From contig JANWWI010000003.1 in NCBI GenBank assembly GCA_025056355.1, positions 87,457-151,456 on the forward strand: a stretch of 64,000 nucleotides of DNA, written 5' to 3'. This document shows positions 43,227 through 53,172 of this stretch, piece after piece. Within the stretch, counting starts at the first letter, position 1, and every line of letters begins with the position of its first letter. Under the pieces are notes generated by a model. That model worked only from the letters and a program-made list of their open reading frames with translations, made no database searches and was not told the DNA's origin. The position numbers and the translations under genes are program-made. This stretch comes from Casimicrobiaceae bacterium (GTDB taxonomy: Bacteria > Pseudomonadota > Gammaproteobacteria > Burkholderiales > Casimicrobiaceae).

Positions 43227-44084
43227 TCAAAGCGGGCGCGGCAAACTGCGCTCCAAGTGACGCAACACATCGGCCACCGGAGGGCGCACGCCGTGCCACC
43301 AGGCGAAACTCTCGGCCGCCTGCTCGACGAGCATGCCCAACCCGTCGGCCACCCGAGCCCCGGCCGCGTGGGCTTCGCGCAGAAACGGCGTCCAGCCCTT
43401 GCCGTAGACCATCGAATATGCGAGCGAGCCGGGGCCAAACACCGTTCGTGACAGTCGAAGCGGCTCTTCCGAGAGGCTGGTTGAAGTTGCATCGATCACC
43501 ACGTCAAATGGAGCCTCAAACCGCGGGCGATCCTCCTGGACATCTTGCAAAGAGATCGCGCGCACGCGACGCGCTTCGGGATCAAAGCTTGCGGCGAGCG
43601 CTTGCGCCCGCTCGAACGTTCGGTTTGCAATCCGAAGCGATCGAACCCCGGACTCGAGCAACGGCCCGATCACCCCGCGCGCCGCACCCCCGGCGCCCAC
43701 TAAAAGCACGCGCGCGCCGTCCAGTCGCTGGCCAAGATTGACCTCGAGATCGCGGACCAGTCCGACGCCATCGAAATTCTCCGCCTCGATGCGCCCGTCG
43801 TGCAGCCGAAGACAATTGGCAGCGCCCGCCGCACGAACGCGCTCGGACACGGTATCGGCCAACTGCGCCGCCTCCGGCTTGAACGGCACCGTCACGTTGA
43901 GACCGGCCCCGCCCGCGGCAAAGAAATCCCTGACGGCCGCGGAAAAGCCATCGAGCGGCGCTAGCAGTCTCGTGTACTCGAGGGCAATGCCCGTCGCCTC
44001 GGCAAAGGCGGCATGAATTTCGGGCGAGCGAGACTGCGCGACCGGATGACCGATCACGGCGTAACGACGCGATGCCGCGTTCAT
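43227..44084 (-). CDS. aroE: Shikimate dehydrogenase
   Basis: AroE reduces 3-dehydroshikimate with NADPH in aromatic amino acid synthesis. The 285-residue product begins MNAASRRYAVIGHPVAQSRSP. NVTVPFKPEA contains the catalytic lysine near 69. ENFDGVG carries the aspartate, where most enzymes read NTDG. The nucleotide-binding GAGGAARG is near 133. I use the ATG at 44084; the ORF track extension to 44264 has a frame unlike the family. The gene is divergent from asd, with about 207 bases between them. Confidence 0.95.
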   Translation of the reverse strand: MNAASRRYAVIGHPVAQSRSPEIHAAFAEATGIALEYTRLLAPLDGFSAAVRDFFAAGGAGLNVTVPFKPEAAQLADTVSERVRAAGAANCLRLHDGRIEAENFDGVGLVRDLEVNLGQRLDGARVLLVGAGGAARGVIGPLLESGVRSLRIANRTFERAQALAASFDPEARRVRAISLQDVQEDRPRFEAPFDVVIDATSTSLSEEPLRLSRTVFGPGSLAYSMVYGKGWTPFLREAHAAGARVADGLGMLVEQAAESFAWWHGVRPPVADVLRHLERSLPRPL

Positions 44085-44291
44085 GGCGCTCTCCCCGGGC
44101 CCATGCAAAAACACTCGGCATGAATGGAGCCGCTCAAAACCGGTTCCATCAAGACCGCCGGGGTGACCTCGCGGACTTGCGACCGCGCGGCCACAAACAA
44201 CCGCATGGACATGGACTGTAGTATTCTCCAAGAATTTGTGCGGCGCAGCAGTCGCACGAAGCATCCCTCCTCAGTCAACTCCTTAGTCAAG

Positions 44292-45470
44292 ATGGCAGTC
44301 TCCGTTTCTGCCCACCTACCGCAACGCCCCCGCGTCGGATTTGTCGGCTGGCGCGGCATGGTCGGCTCTGTGCTCATGCAGCGCATGAGCGAAGAACGTG
44401 ATTTCGATGCGATCGAGGTCACCTTCTTTAGCACTTCGGCCCCTGGAAAACCGGCGCCGCAAATCCCCGGCTGTGTCGCCTTTGACCCTGTCCTGCGGGA
44501 TGGCCATGACCTTGCGGCACTCAAGAGCATGGATGTCATCATCAGCTGCCAAGGCGGCGACTACACGAAGAGCGTTCACAAGCCGCTGCGAGAAGCCGGC
44601 TGGCGCGGCCACTGGATCGATGCCGCAAGCGCCCTGCGCATGGCGGAGAGCTCCACCATTGTGCTCGATCCGGTGAATTTGCCCGTCATCAAGGCCGCCC
44701 TAGCGGGCGGCTGCCGCGATTGGATCGGCGGTAACTGCACGGTCTCTTGCATGCTCATGGGCGTTGGCGCGCTGTTCAAAGCCGGGCTGGTCGAATGGAT
44801 GCAGACCTCGACCTATCAGGCGGCTTCGGGCGCAGGGGCAGCCAACATGCGCGAACTGCTCACGCAGTTCGGCGCACTCTATGGCGAAGTCTCCGAGCTC
44901 TTGGCAGATCCGGCCAGTGCGATTCTCGAGATCGATCGCCGCGTCAGTGCACGGCAGCGCCGCTTCACCCCCGAAGAAACCGCTCACTTCCGTGGCGTTC
45001 CCCTCGGCGGAAATCTCATTCCGTGGATCGATACCGATCTCGGCAATGGCACGAGCCGCGAGGAATGGAAGGGCATGGCCGAGACGAACAAGATTCTCGG
45101 CTTGGGCCCAACCTACGGCAAGCCGGCCGTTCCGATTGATTCGACTTGCGTGCGCGTTGGAACGATGCGTTGTCACTCGCAATCGCTCACCTTCAAGCTC
45201 ACGCGCGATGTGCCGCTCGCCGATATCGAAAGCATGATCCGTGCGGACAACCCCTGGGTGAGGTGGGTCCCCAACGAACGCGAAGCGACCGAGCGCGAGC
45301 TGACCCCAGCCGCGGTAGCAGGCACCTTGATGATTCCGGTCGGACGCGTTCGCAAACTCGCGATGGGACCGCAATACCTCGGTGCCTTTACGATCGGCGA
45401 CCAGCTTCTCTGGGGCGCTGCAGAACCCCTGCGGCGAATGCTGCGGATTTTGCTCGGCGATCTCGGCTGA
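44292..45470 (+). CDS. asd: Aspartate-semialdehyde dehydrogenase
   Basis: Asd reduces beta-aspartyl phosphate, the branch point to lysine, methionine, threonine and diaminopimelate. The 392-residue product has [18 protein letters not shown] near 14 (NADP-binding), SCQGGDYTK near 83, the catalytic Cys in [10 protein letters not shown] near 145 and the active-site His near MRCHSQS. This is the proteobacterial long type. The start is ATG 44292, and the 56 upstream codons in the ORF track do not look like the family. Upstream is an AT-richer TAGTAT box at about 44219, without a good -35. Confidence 0.96.
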   Translation: MAVSVSAHLPQRPRVGFVGWRGMVGSVLMQRMSEERDFDAIEVTFFSTSAPGKPAPQIPGCVAFDPVLRDGHDLAALKSMDVIISCQGGDYTKSVHKPLREAGWRGHWIDAASALRMAESSTIVLDPVNLPVIKAALAGGCRDWIGGNCTVSCMLMGVGALFKAGLVEWMQTSTYQAASGAGAANMRELLTQFGALYGEVSELLADPASAILEIDRRVSARQRRFTPEETAHFRGVPLGGNLIPWIDTDLGNGTSREEWKGMAETNKILGLGPTYGKPAVPIDSTCVRVGTMRCHSQSLTFKLTRDVPLADIESMIRADNPWVRWVPNEREATERELTPAAVAGTLMIPVGRVRKLAMGPQYLGAFTIGDQLLWGAAEPLRRMLRILLGDLG

Positions 45471-45550
45471 CACGACGAGTTCAGGGCCAACGGGCCCCGA
45501 CGGCTGGAACGCTCGGGCTGCGTGCCGTGTGGCCCTGCGGGTTTGCTCGC

Positions 45551-45967
45551 CTACTTCTTGAGTGCGTCGCGGATTTCTCGCAGCAACAAGACATCCTCCG
45601 GCGTTGGCGGCGCAGGCGGCTCGGCAGCCGCGCGCAGGCGATTCATCGCTTTGACGATCAAGAAGACGATCCAGGCCAAGATCACGAAATTGAGCAGAAC
45701 CGTCAAGAAGTTGCCGTAGGCGAAGGTCGCAATGCCTGCCTTTTTGAGTTCAGCAAGGGTCGTGAGCTTGTTCGGATTGTCACCCAGCACGATGAAGAGG
45801 TTCGAAAAATCGAGCCCGCCGAACATGCGTCCGACCACCGGCATGATCAAGTCACCCACCGCCGAATCGACGATCTTGCCGAAAGCCCCCCCGATGATGA
45901 CGCCTACGGCCAAATCCATCACGTTGCCCTTGAGGGCAAAGGTCCGAAACTCCTGCATCAAGGACAT
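45551..45967 (-). CDS. mscL: Large-conductance mechanosensitive channel MscL
   Basis: MscL opens under membrane tension to protect cells from hypo-osmotic shock. The 138-residue product has [19 protein letters not shown], then TM1 ([18 protein letters not shown]), a periplasmic loop, TM2 ([19 protein letters not shown]) and a charged C-terminal helix. The start is ATG 45967, with GAGGAGG eight bases upstream; the GTG two codons earlier would be too close to that site. It lies 20 bases downstream of glnB, in the same direction. Confidence 0.97.
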   Translation of the reverse strand: MSLMQEFRTFALKGNVMDLAVGVIIGGAFGKIVDSAVGDLIMPVVGRMFGGLDFSNLFIVLGDNPNKLTTLAELKKAGIATFAYGNFLTVLLNFVILAWIVFLIVKAMNRLRAAAEPPAPPTPEDVLLLREIRDALKK

Positions 45968-45987
45968 GGTCACTGCCTCCTCGTCGT

Positions 45988-46756
<769 letters not shown>

Positions 46757-48376
46757 CTATTCGCGCCAGCCGTTCGTGATCGGATAGCGCCAGTCGCGCC
46801 CGAAGGCGCGCGGCGTCACGCGCGGGCCGACCGGTGCCTGCCGCCGTTTGTACTCGTTGATGCGCAGCAAGCGCACCACTTGATCGACCGCCTCGGCTGG
46901 CAAGCCGCGTGCCTTGATCTCGGCCACGGAGAGGTTTTGCTCCATGTAGAGCGCCATGATCTCGTCGAGCACCGGGTAGGGCGGCAGGCTGTCTTGGTCA
47001 GTCTGCCCGTGCCTCAGTTCAGCCGAGGGCGCACGCGTGAGGACCCGCTCGGGAATCACCCGGCCAAGCGAGTTTCGCCAACGCGCCAATTCGTAGACGA
47101 GCTCTTTACGAACGTCCTTGAGGACGCCAAAGCCACCGGCCATGTCCCCGTAGAGGGTCGCATAGCCAGTGGTCATCTCGCTCTTGTTACCGGTGGTGAG
47201 CACAAGCCAGCCCGTCTTGTTGGACAAGGCCATGAGCAGCGTGCCACGAATGCGCGACTGGAGGTTTTCTTCGGTCGCATCCGGTGCAAGACCTGCAAAC
47301 TGAGCCGCAAGCGCCGAGGCGAATGCCTCGTAGATCGGCTCGATCGGAATCTCGTCGTAACGCACGCCGTGCTCGGCGGCCATCCAGCGCGCGTCCTCCA
47401 GGCTCATCGACGCATTGAACTTCGAGGGCATCATGACGGCACGCACGCGGTCGCGGCCAAGCGCATCGACCGCGATCGCAAGCACGAGAGCACTGTCGAT
47501 CCCGCCGGAAAGCCCGAGCAAAACCCCCGGGAAGCCGTTTTTGCCGACGTAGTCGCGCACGGCGAGCACGAGCGCGGAATAGACATCAGCCACCGTTGCT
47601 TGCGGCGCGTTGAAGCGCACCGGCTGCGGCTCCACGCGCCCCTGGACACGGTGAAATTCGACGAGGGCCAAGACCTCGGCAAACCCCGGCAGGCGTTGCG
47701 TCAGCTCGCCGCGATCGTCCATGACGAAGGACTGCCCGTCGAACACGAGCTCGTCTTGCCCGCCGACGAGATTGCAGTAGAGCAGCGGCAAGGCAGTCTC
47801 GCGCACCCGGGCGCGACAGGCCGCCTCGCGCGCGGCGAAGTGGTCTGTGTCATAAGGCGAGCCGTTGATCACGACGAGCAATTCAGCGCCAGCCGCGCGC
47901 GCCTGCTGGGCCGCACGCGGCAACCAGGCATCCTCGCAAATGAGAATGCCGATCCGCGTCTGCCCAACGGTAACGACACAGGCTTCGCAGCCCGGCGAAA
48001 AGTAGCGTTTCTCGTCGAAGACGGCATAGTTGGGCAATTCTTGTTTGCGATAGACGGCTTCAATCCGCCCGCCGCGCAGGACTGCCGCGGCGTTATAGAG
48101 CGGCCCCTCGGGGGTGTCCTGCCAAGGCAGGCCGACCACGAGCGCCACCTCGTGCGGCGCCTCGTTCGCAAGCGCAACGGTCTGCGCGCGGCACGCCTCG
48201 ACGAACGCCCTGCGCAAGAGCAAATCCTCCGGCACGTAGCCGCAAATTGAAAGCTCCGGGCTGACGAGCAACTGCGCCTTGACAGCCGCTGCCGCCCTCG
48301 CGGCCTCAAGCAACTTGACTCGATTGCCCGACAGGTCGCCGACCTTGAGGTTTACCTGCGCAATCAGCGCTTTCAT
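46757..48376 (-). CDS. nadE: Glutamine-dependent NAD synthetase
   Basis: This bifunctional enzyme amidates nicotinate adenine dinucleotide to NAD using glutamine. The 539-residue product has an N-terminal nitrilase-type glutaminase domain (AQVNLKVGDLSGN from residue 6; catalytic Cys in GILICEDAW near 150). The C-terminal synthetase domain has the ATP-pyrophosphatase loop GLSGGIDSALVLAI near 287 and TTGNKSEMTTGYATLYGD near 390. The start is ATG 48376; the ORF track extension is rejected. A TACAAT box 8 bases before the ATG suggests a leaderless message. Confidence 0.96.
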   Translation of the reverse strand: MKALIAQVNLKVGDLSGNRVKLLEAARAAAAVKAQLLVSPELSICGYVPEDLLLRRAFVEACRAQTVALANEAPHEVALVVGLPWQDTPEGPLYNAAAVLRGGRIEAVYRKQELPNYAVFDEKRYFSPGCEACVVTVGQTRIGILICEDAWLPRAAQQARAAGAELLVVINGSPYDTDHFAAREAACRARVRETALPLLYCNLVGGQDELVFDGQSFVMDDRGELTQRLPGFAEVLALVEFHRVQGRVEPQPVRFNAPQATVADVYSALVLAVRDYVGKNGFPGVLLGLSGGIDSALVLAIAVDALGRDRVRAVMMPSKFNASMSLEDARWMAAEHGVRYDEIPIEPIYEAFASALAAQFAGLAPDATEENLQSRIRGTLLMALSNKTGWLVLTTGNKSEMTTGYATLYGDMAGGFGVLKDVRKELVYELARWRNSLGRVIPERVLTRAPSAELRHGQTDQDSLPPYPVLDEIMALYMEQNLSVAEIKARGLPAEAVDQVVRLLRINEYKRRQAPVGPRVTPRAFGRDWRYPITNGWRE

Positions 48377-49101
48377 GCACAGCGATTGTAGGAAGGCGCA
48401 CGAAGCGTTTGCTTGGACAACGGCATCGCCCGCCAGCAGATCCCCTGAGCGCCGCGTTTGAAACGGCCACAAAGACCGACGACCGACCTAAGCAGGCGCC
48501 GGAAACAGTAGCTTGCCGTGTCGCGCGCCCCTGACACGCCGCGACGCGACACGGCCTGGAAAGATTCCAAACGAGGGCTGCCGCAAATACCGGCCCGCAG
48601 TCCTCGACACGCCAAACATCCGCTCGTTGAGAAGGTCGAGCACCCGCCCTTCGGCTTGATCCTGAGACCGACCGTGGACGGTTGGGGCCGCAATCCGCGT
48701 TGTCGACACTCCGGCCGCTGTTGCGGTCGAGGCAGCGCCCCGAAAGAGAGGACCCGAGCAAGAGGAGCCGGCAGCTTCGCGTTTGCGCTCTGTTTCTCGG
48801 GCGCGCTCGCCACCGCGAACGGCCGTGAAGCAAGAAAAATCGGTGGGCGCGTGGGGTCGGATCAAAGAAAGGGCTCTCCGTCGCAGTCGCGGCCCGCACG
48901 GCCGCGGCCAGGCGTTGTCACGGCATCGGCGTCATTGGGTTCGTGACTGAGCGACGCGGACCGCCTGCGGGAGGAACGCGGCTCGAGGATCGAACAGGAA
49001 GCGTCGTCGCCGGCCAGCCGTGCCCGTTTGCGCGCCAAAGGCTGTCCCGCATCGAAACGGAAGCCGCCGGCATCGGCGCGGCGCGCAGCGCAGCGCGCGG
49101 C
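48377..49101. other. 725-bp gene-free stretch between the GT9 gene and nadE
   Basis: This is the longest region without a supported gene. The ORFs drawn on both strands are Arg/Ser/Pro-rich, lack ribosome-binding sites and match no family I know. A long GC-rich inverted pair (GCCGTGTCGCG at about 48515 and CGCGACACGGC at about 48551) could form a stem. A decayed gene or a structured RNA cannot be excluded. Confidence 0.6.
48385..48390 (-). promoter_or_regulatory. -10-like box TACAAT placed for a leaderless nadE transcript
   Basis: On the minus strand TACAAT is followed by 8 bases and then the nadE ATG. There is no clear -35 at 16-18 bases and no Shine-Dalgarno sequence. Confidence 0.4.
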
Positions 49102-50175
49102 TCAAGCAATTGAGGCAAAGCTCGTCCTGATCGAACGATGTTCCCCGTGGCTACCCATACAGCGCCGCCACAGCGCCTCAAATGCCTCAAGTACCGCCTG
49201 AGCGCTGATCTCGCCAACGTGCCCCTCTTCACGGTAGGTCGGATGGCCGAGTGCAATGACCGGCGCCGAGGGCGCGCGCGGCGCCCAGCGCGCATAACCG
49301 TGCTTTCCGAAGAGCACAACCAGCGGACAATCAAGCGCGGCTGCCAGGTGCGCAGGCCCGGTATCCACCGAGATCATCGCACTTGCCAGCCCAGCCAACC
49401 CGGCTAGCCGCGGCAGCGGCAGCTCCCGCGCCGCATCGATCACCCGGGCACGCGCGCGCACGCCCAGGCGCGCCCAAATTCCACCGGTCACGTCCGCCTC
49501 GGTCGGCAAACCGCAGAGGACAACGTGGGCGTGCGGTTCACGATCGAGGAGACCCTCGACCACCGTCGCCCAGCGCTCGAGGGGCCAGAACTTGTCGTTG
49601 TCCACGCGATTCAGACTGAATCGTCTGCTTGTTTTTTTGCTGCCCGGCTGGATCAAGATGAGCGGCGCCGCGGCTGGGATACCCTGCCTCGCGAGCCAGC
49701 GTCGCGCATCCGCGCGCCAGAGCTCGGGCAAATGCAACACCGGTACGCCGACACCCGGCACGATCGGCCGATCATGCGCCACGGCATACCACCAGTCGGC
49801 CCAGTGCACATCCTCGCCTGGCCAGTCGTCCCAGAGGGCACGGATGCGCGAGGCCGGGACCGCACGCTCCACGAGCCGCCGTGCCGCCGGTTCCGGATCG
49901 CACAGCCACACCGGGCCCGAATGCCCCTTGAGCCAGGAAACGGCGTGCCACTGCGACGGCGTGAGAAGCCAAGGCCGCTTGCGACTGGTGACGGTGCACA
50001 CCTCGTGCACGAACGGCTGCACCGAGAGCAACGTCCGCGCCCAGAGGCCGGAGGTCAGCACGTCGATCGGCCGCCCATACCGTCGCGCCAACGCGTCGAG
50101 CAATACAGTCAGCAGCACCGTGTCGCCAAGCGCCGCAAAGCGGACGACAACGGGTGCGGCCTCGGTTCCAGTCAA
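49102..50175 (-). CDS. Glycosyltransferase family 9 (heptosyltransferase-like)
   Basis: The 357-residue product has [21 protein letters not shown] at the N-terminus, the GT9 acceptor-domain pattern. The nucleotide-sugar domain has [10 protein letters not shown] near 170 and [22 protein letters not shown] near 290. GT9 enzymes add heptose or related sugars to the lipopolysaccharide core, and the donor is not predictable here. The start is a TTG whose TTGA overlaps the leuA stop, so translation probably depends on leuA. The C-terminal 20 residues are poorly conserved. The gene would be read from the leuA promoter, tying an envelope enzyme to a leucine-regulated transcript. Confidence 0.9.
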   Translation of the reverse strand: MTGTEAAPVVVRFAALGDTVLLTVLLDALARRYGRPIDVLTSGLWARTLLSVQPFVHEVCTVTSRKRPWLLTPSQWHAVSWLKGHSGPVWLCDPEPAARRLVERAVPASRIRALWDDWPGEDVHWADWWYAVAHDRPIVPGVGVPVLHLPELWRADARRWLARQGIPAAAPLILIQPGSKKTSRRFSLNRVDNDKFWPLERWATVVEGLLDREPHAHVVLCGLPTEADVTGGIWARLGVRARARVIDAARELPLPRLAGLAGLASAMISVDTGPAHLAAALDCPLVVLFGKHGYARWAPRAPSAPVIALGHPTYREEGHVGEISAQAVLEAFEALWRRCMGSHGEHRSIRTSFASIA

Positions 50176-51899
50176 CTGGCTTGTTTCACCGCCTGCGCCT
50201 CGCGCCGCATCGCGAAATCGCGATTGAGCCCGGAGAGAATCGCCTTGAAGGAAGCGGTGACAATGTTTGAGTCCATGCCGACCCCGTGCAGCGTCTGGCC
50301 ATCACCGACTCGCATCTCGATATAGGTGATCGCTGTAGCATTGGCCCCCTGTCCGATCGAATGCTCATGGTAGTCGAGCACCTTGACCGGCGCGTGAATC
50401 TCCTCGGCGAGGCCGGCCACAAACGCATCGATCGGTCCATTACCAACGCCACGCAGGCGGTGCAGTTCCCCATCGATGCGCACCTCGGCGGCCACTTCGA
50501 CTGCGTCGGGACGCGTCGAATCCTCGAGCAGCCGATGCGAAACGTAGCGATACGGGGAATGCCGAGACAAGTATTCGGCATCGAAGATGTTCCAGATATC
50601 GTCGGCGGTCATCTCTTTGCCGGTATCGTCCATGACCTTCTGAACGACCTGCGAGAACTCGATCTGAAGCCGCCGCGGCAGATCGATGCCGTACTCCGTG
50701 AGCAGCAGATAGCTGATCCCGCCCTTGCCTGACTGCGAGTTGACGCGGATCACGGCCTCGTAGCTGCGTCCCACATCCCTCGGGTCGATCGGCAGGTACG
50801 GCATGTTCCACTTCGCCTCGGGATCGCGCGCAAGCTCCTGTTCGCGCCGGGCGAAGGCCTTTTTGATCGCATCCTGATGCGAGCCGGAAAAGCTCGTGTA
50901 GACGAGATCTCCCACATACGGGTGACGCGGATGCACGGGCAACTGGTTACAGTACTCGACCGTGCGCCGCACCTCGTCGATATCGCTAAAGTCAAGACCC
51001 GGCGAGACCCCCTGCGAGTAGAGGTTGAGTGCAAGGGTGACCAAATCGACATTGCCGGTGCGCTCGCCATTGCCGAACAGGCAGCCTTCGACGCGCTCGG
51101 CCCCGGCCATCATGGCCAGTTCCGCGGCCGCCGTGCCGGTACCGCGATCGTTGTGGGGATGAACCGACAAGATGATCGCCTCACGCTTTTTGACGTTGCG
51201 CGACAACCATTCGATCTGGTCGGCAAAGCAATTCGGCGTGAGGTTTTCGACCGTCGTGGGACAGTTGATGATGATCTTATTGTCCGCCGTTGCGCCATAC
51301 TCCTCGACCACGATGTCGATCACGCGCTTGGCGAAGTCCATCTCCGTGCTTGAGAACATCTCGGGTGAGAACTCGAAGCGCCATTCGGTCTCCGGATGCT
51401 CGGCCATCAGGCGCTTGACCAGACGCACATGCGGGATCGTGAGTTGCTCGATCACTTGATCTTCGTTCATGCCGAAGACCACTTCGCGCATGATTGGCGC
51501 TGTGGCATGGTAGAGGTGGAAGATTGCGCGCTTGACCCCGCGCAATGCCTCGAAGGTGCGCTCGATGAACGCGGCGCGCGCCGGCGCGAGCACCTGGATC
51601 CACACATCATCCGGGATGAGGTTTTCTTCGATGAGCGTGCGGACAAAGTCGAAGTCGGTCTGCGAAGCCGACGGGAAGCCAACCTCGATCTCGCGGATGC
51701 CAACCTTGACGTTGAGCGCAAACATTCGGCGCTTGCGCTCGACGTTCATCGGTTCGATGAGCGCCTGGTTGCCGTCGCGCAGGTCGGTGGCCAGCCAGAT
51801 CGGCGCACGCGTGAGGGTCTTGTCCGGCCACGTACGCTCGGGAAACGCGAAGGGTCGGTACGGCGTGTATTTGCGCGAAGGGTCTTTGAGCATCGGCAT
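50172..51899 (-). CDS. leuA: 2-isopropylmalate synthase LeuA
   Basis: LeuA condenses acetyl-CoA with 2-oxoisovalerate, the first committed step of leucine synthesis. The 575-residue product is the long, betaproteobacterial and actinobacterial-like type. The catalytic barrel has [15 protein letters not shown] near 42 and the metal motif HPHNDRGTG near 250. The C-terminal regulatory domain (about 440-565) binds leucine for feedback inhibition. The start is ATG 51899, with GGAG nine bases upstream; the ORF track start six codons earlier is less likely. A long leader with a leucine-rich ORF precedes it. Confidence 0.97.
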   Translation of the reverse strand: MPMLKDPSRKYTPYRPFAFPERTWPDKTLTRAPIWLATDLRDGNQALIEPMNVERKRRMFALNVKVGIREIEVGFPSASQTDFDFVRTLIEENLIPDDVWIQVLAPARAAFIERTFEALRGVKRAIFHLYHATAPIMREVVFGMNEDQVIEQLTIPHVRLVKRLMAEHPETEWRFEFSPEMFSSTEMDFAKRVIDIVVEEYGATADNKIIINCPTTVENLTPNCFADQIEWLSRNVKKREAIILSVHPHNDRGTGTAAAELAMMAGAERVEGCLFGNGERTGNVDLVTLALNLYSQGVSPGLDFSDIDEVRRTVEYCNQLPVHPRHPYVGDLVYTSFSGSHQDAIKKAFARREQELARDPEAKWNMPYLPIDPRDVGRSYEAVIRVNSQSGKGGISYLLLTEYGIDLPRRLQIEFSQVVQKVMDDTGKEMTADDIWNIFDAEYLSRHSPYRYVSHRLLEDSTRPDAVEVAAEVRIDGELHRLRGVGNGPIDAFVAGLAEEIHAPVKVLDYHEHSIGQGANATAITYIEMRVGDGQTLHGVGMDSNIVTASFKAILSGLNRDFAMRREAQAVKQAS

Positions 51900-51964
51900 C
51901 TGTGACAACTCCAACAAGCGACTTTCGGAGCACCGAACGCTCGGCTGAGCGGCTTCGGGATTCG

Positions 51965-52020
51965 GTCAGAGTCTCTCAAAAGCCTCGCGCTGCCCCCCGA
52001 TGTAGCTCGGGGACTCTGAC
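51965..52020 (-). promoter_or_regulatory. Structured leader RNA element upstream of leuA
   Basis: GTCAGAGTC (51965-51973) and GACTCTGAC (52012-52020) are perfect 9-base complements. They enclose a smaller stem, CCCCGA/TCGGGG, around 51995-52012. The element begins about 38 bases after the leader ORF stop and ends 66 bases before the leuA start. No strong T-run follows, so a classical terminator form is not obvious. Confidence 0.6.
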
Positions 52021-52057
52021 ACAGAAGCAGCGGATTGGAGGGAAAGGTCGGTTGCGG

Positions 52058-52198
52058 CTACTGCTTGCGCAGCAGCGCAAGCACGAGCGCGAGAAGCCCA
52101 GCCTCGCGCACAAAGACGAGGGAAGCGCGACCCAGGGGCGTTGCGCCCACGGGGGACAGCATTGGTGCAAAGACCGCTCGACTGTCGCGTTGCTTCAC
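52058..52198 (-). CDS. Candidate leucine-rich leader peptide of leuA
   Basis: A short frame between the leuA promoter and the structured element ends in GLLALVLALLRKQ before TAG: 7 of the last 13 residues are leucine, using CTT, CTC and CTG. Possible starts are GTG 52198 (46 residues), ATG 52162 (34 residues) or GTG 52111 (17 residues). None has a strong Shine-Dalgarno sequence. The position and composition fit a leader peptide for ribosome-mediated attenuation. I infer function from the arrangement only. The longer ORF track start at 52258 would lie upstream of the predicted transcription start. Confidence 0.5.
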   Translation of the reverse strand: MKQRDSRAVFAPMLSPVGATPLGRASLVFVREAGLLALVLALLRKQ

Positions 52199-52228
52199 GA
52201 TTTCGAAAACTCGGGTGTTTGGCGCGAA

Positions 52229-52258
52229 AGTATAGAGCGAATTGCCTCGCATCTGCAA
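52229..52258 (-). promoter_or_regulatory. Sigma-70 promoter of the leuA leader
   Basis: On the minus strand TTGCAG (52253-52258) and TATACT (52229-52234) are separated by 18 bases. These are among the best hexamers in the window. They lie just after the pssA stop, giving leuA its own promoter and a predicted 5' leader of about 320 bases. Confidence 0.65.
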
Positions 52259-52286
52259 GCCAACCGCGGGTTGGGCCCGCCGCCGG

Positions 52287-53159
52287 TCACGGTTTGAGCT
52301 CGCGCTCCGAGCCTGGAAGCGTCGAGCCCGAGCCGCCTTCCACGATCGACGCGATCGGATCGGGGGCCCGCCGGCCTGTCACGGCCTGATAGATCCAGAC
52401 CGCATAGCCTGAAAGGAGGTAAAGAACGAGGGTCGCGAAGATCACCTTCGGTGGTTCGGCCACGACCAACCCGATAAACACCGCCAGGGCCGCGAGCGCG
52501 GTAAACGACACCGCGCGACGATCCATCGCCTTGAAGCTGTAGTAGCGCAGCGTCGTCACCATCGACAATCCCGCCACCAGCGTGACCGCGAGCGCCCACC
52601 ACGCCACCACTCGGCCTTCGATTTCGTGATCGTGCATCAGCCACACGAAGCTGGCCACGAGCGCGGCAGCCGCAGGGCTCGGCAATCCGATGAAGAAACG
52701 CTTGTCCACGCTGCCGATCTGAATGTTGAATCGCGCCAAACGCAGCGCGGCGCAAGCGGCGTAGACAAAGGCAACAGCGATGGCAAGCCGCGGCAGCGGC
52801 AGCGTGCGCAGCGCCCATTCATAAACAATGAGCGCCGGCGCGGCTCCGAAGGAGACCATATCCGCGAGACTGTCGAGTTCCGCACCAAAGGCTGTCTGCG
52901 TTTTGGTCATGCGCGCCACGCGTCCGTCCAGGCTGTCCATGATCATTGCGGCAAAGATCGCAAGCGCCGCCTGATCGAAGCGCAAATTCATCGCTTGAAT
53001 GACGCCGAAAAAGCCACAAAACAGGCATCCGAGCGTAAACAGGCTCGGCAAGGCAAACATCCCGCGGCGCCGGATACGCAACTTGAGCTCAGCCCGCCGT
53101 TCGCGCAGCGTGGCGCGACGGTCTTTATCCGAAAACGGCGGCGGTGAATCGAAGGACAT
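52287..53159 (-). CDS. pssA: CDP-diacylglycerol--serine O-phosphatidyltransferase PssA
   Basis: PssA makes phosphatidylserine, which Psd (37.6 kb) then decarboxylates. The 290-residue membrane protein has the CDP-alcohol phosphotransferase signature DGRVAR, then GAELDSLAD, near residues 78-100. About seven hydrophobic helices lie between 33 and 245. It belongs to the multi-pass class II-like family rather than the soluble E. coli type. The start is ATG 53159; the 13-codon upstream extension is rejected. It lies 13 bases after the hexR stop and upstream of leuA on the same strand. Confidence 0.96.
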   Translation of the reverse strand: MSFDSPPPFSDKDRRATLRERRAELKLRIRRRGMFALPSLFTLGCLFCGFFGVIQAMNLRFDQAALAIFAAMIMDSLDGRVARMTKTQTAFGAELDSLADMVSFGAAPALIVYEWALRTLPLPRLAIAVAFVYAACAALRLARFNIQIGSVDKRFFIGLPSPAAAALVASFVWLMHDHEIEGRVVAWWALAVTLVAGLSMVTTLRYYSFKAMDRRAVSFTALAALAVFIGLVVAEPPKVIFATLVLYLLSGYAVWIYQAVTGRRAPDPIASIVEGGSGSTLPGSERELKP

Positions 53160-53172
53160 GCCGTTCAGACTA

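Noticed and set aside
44124-44291. N-terminal extension of asd
   Set aside because: The 56 extra codons do not resemble the family; [11 protein letters not shown] at 44292 followed by the nucleotide-binding motif is the natural start.
48518-48946. 142-residue plus-strand ORF in the long gene-free stretch
   Set aside because: Low-complexity Arg/Ser/Pro composition, no ribosome site and no similarity to a family I know.
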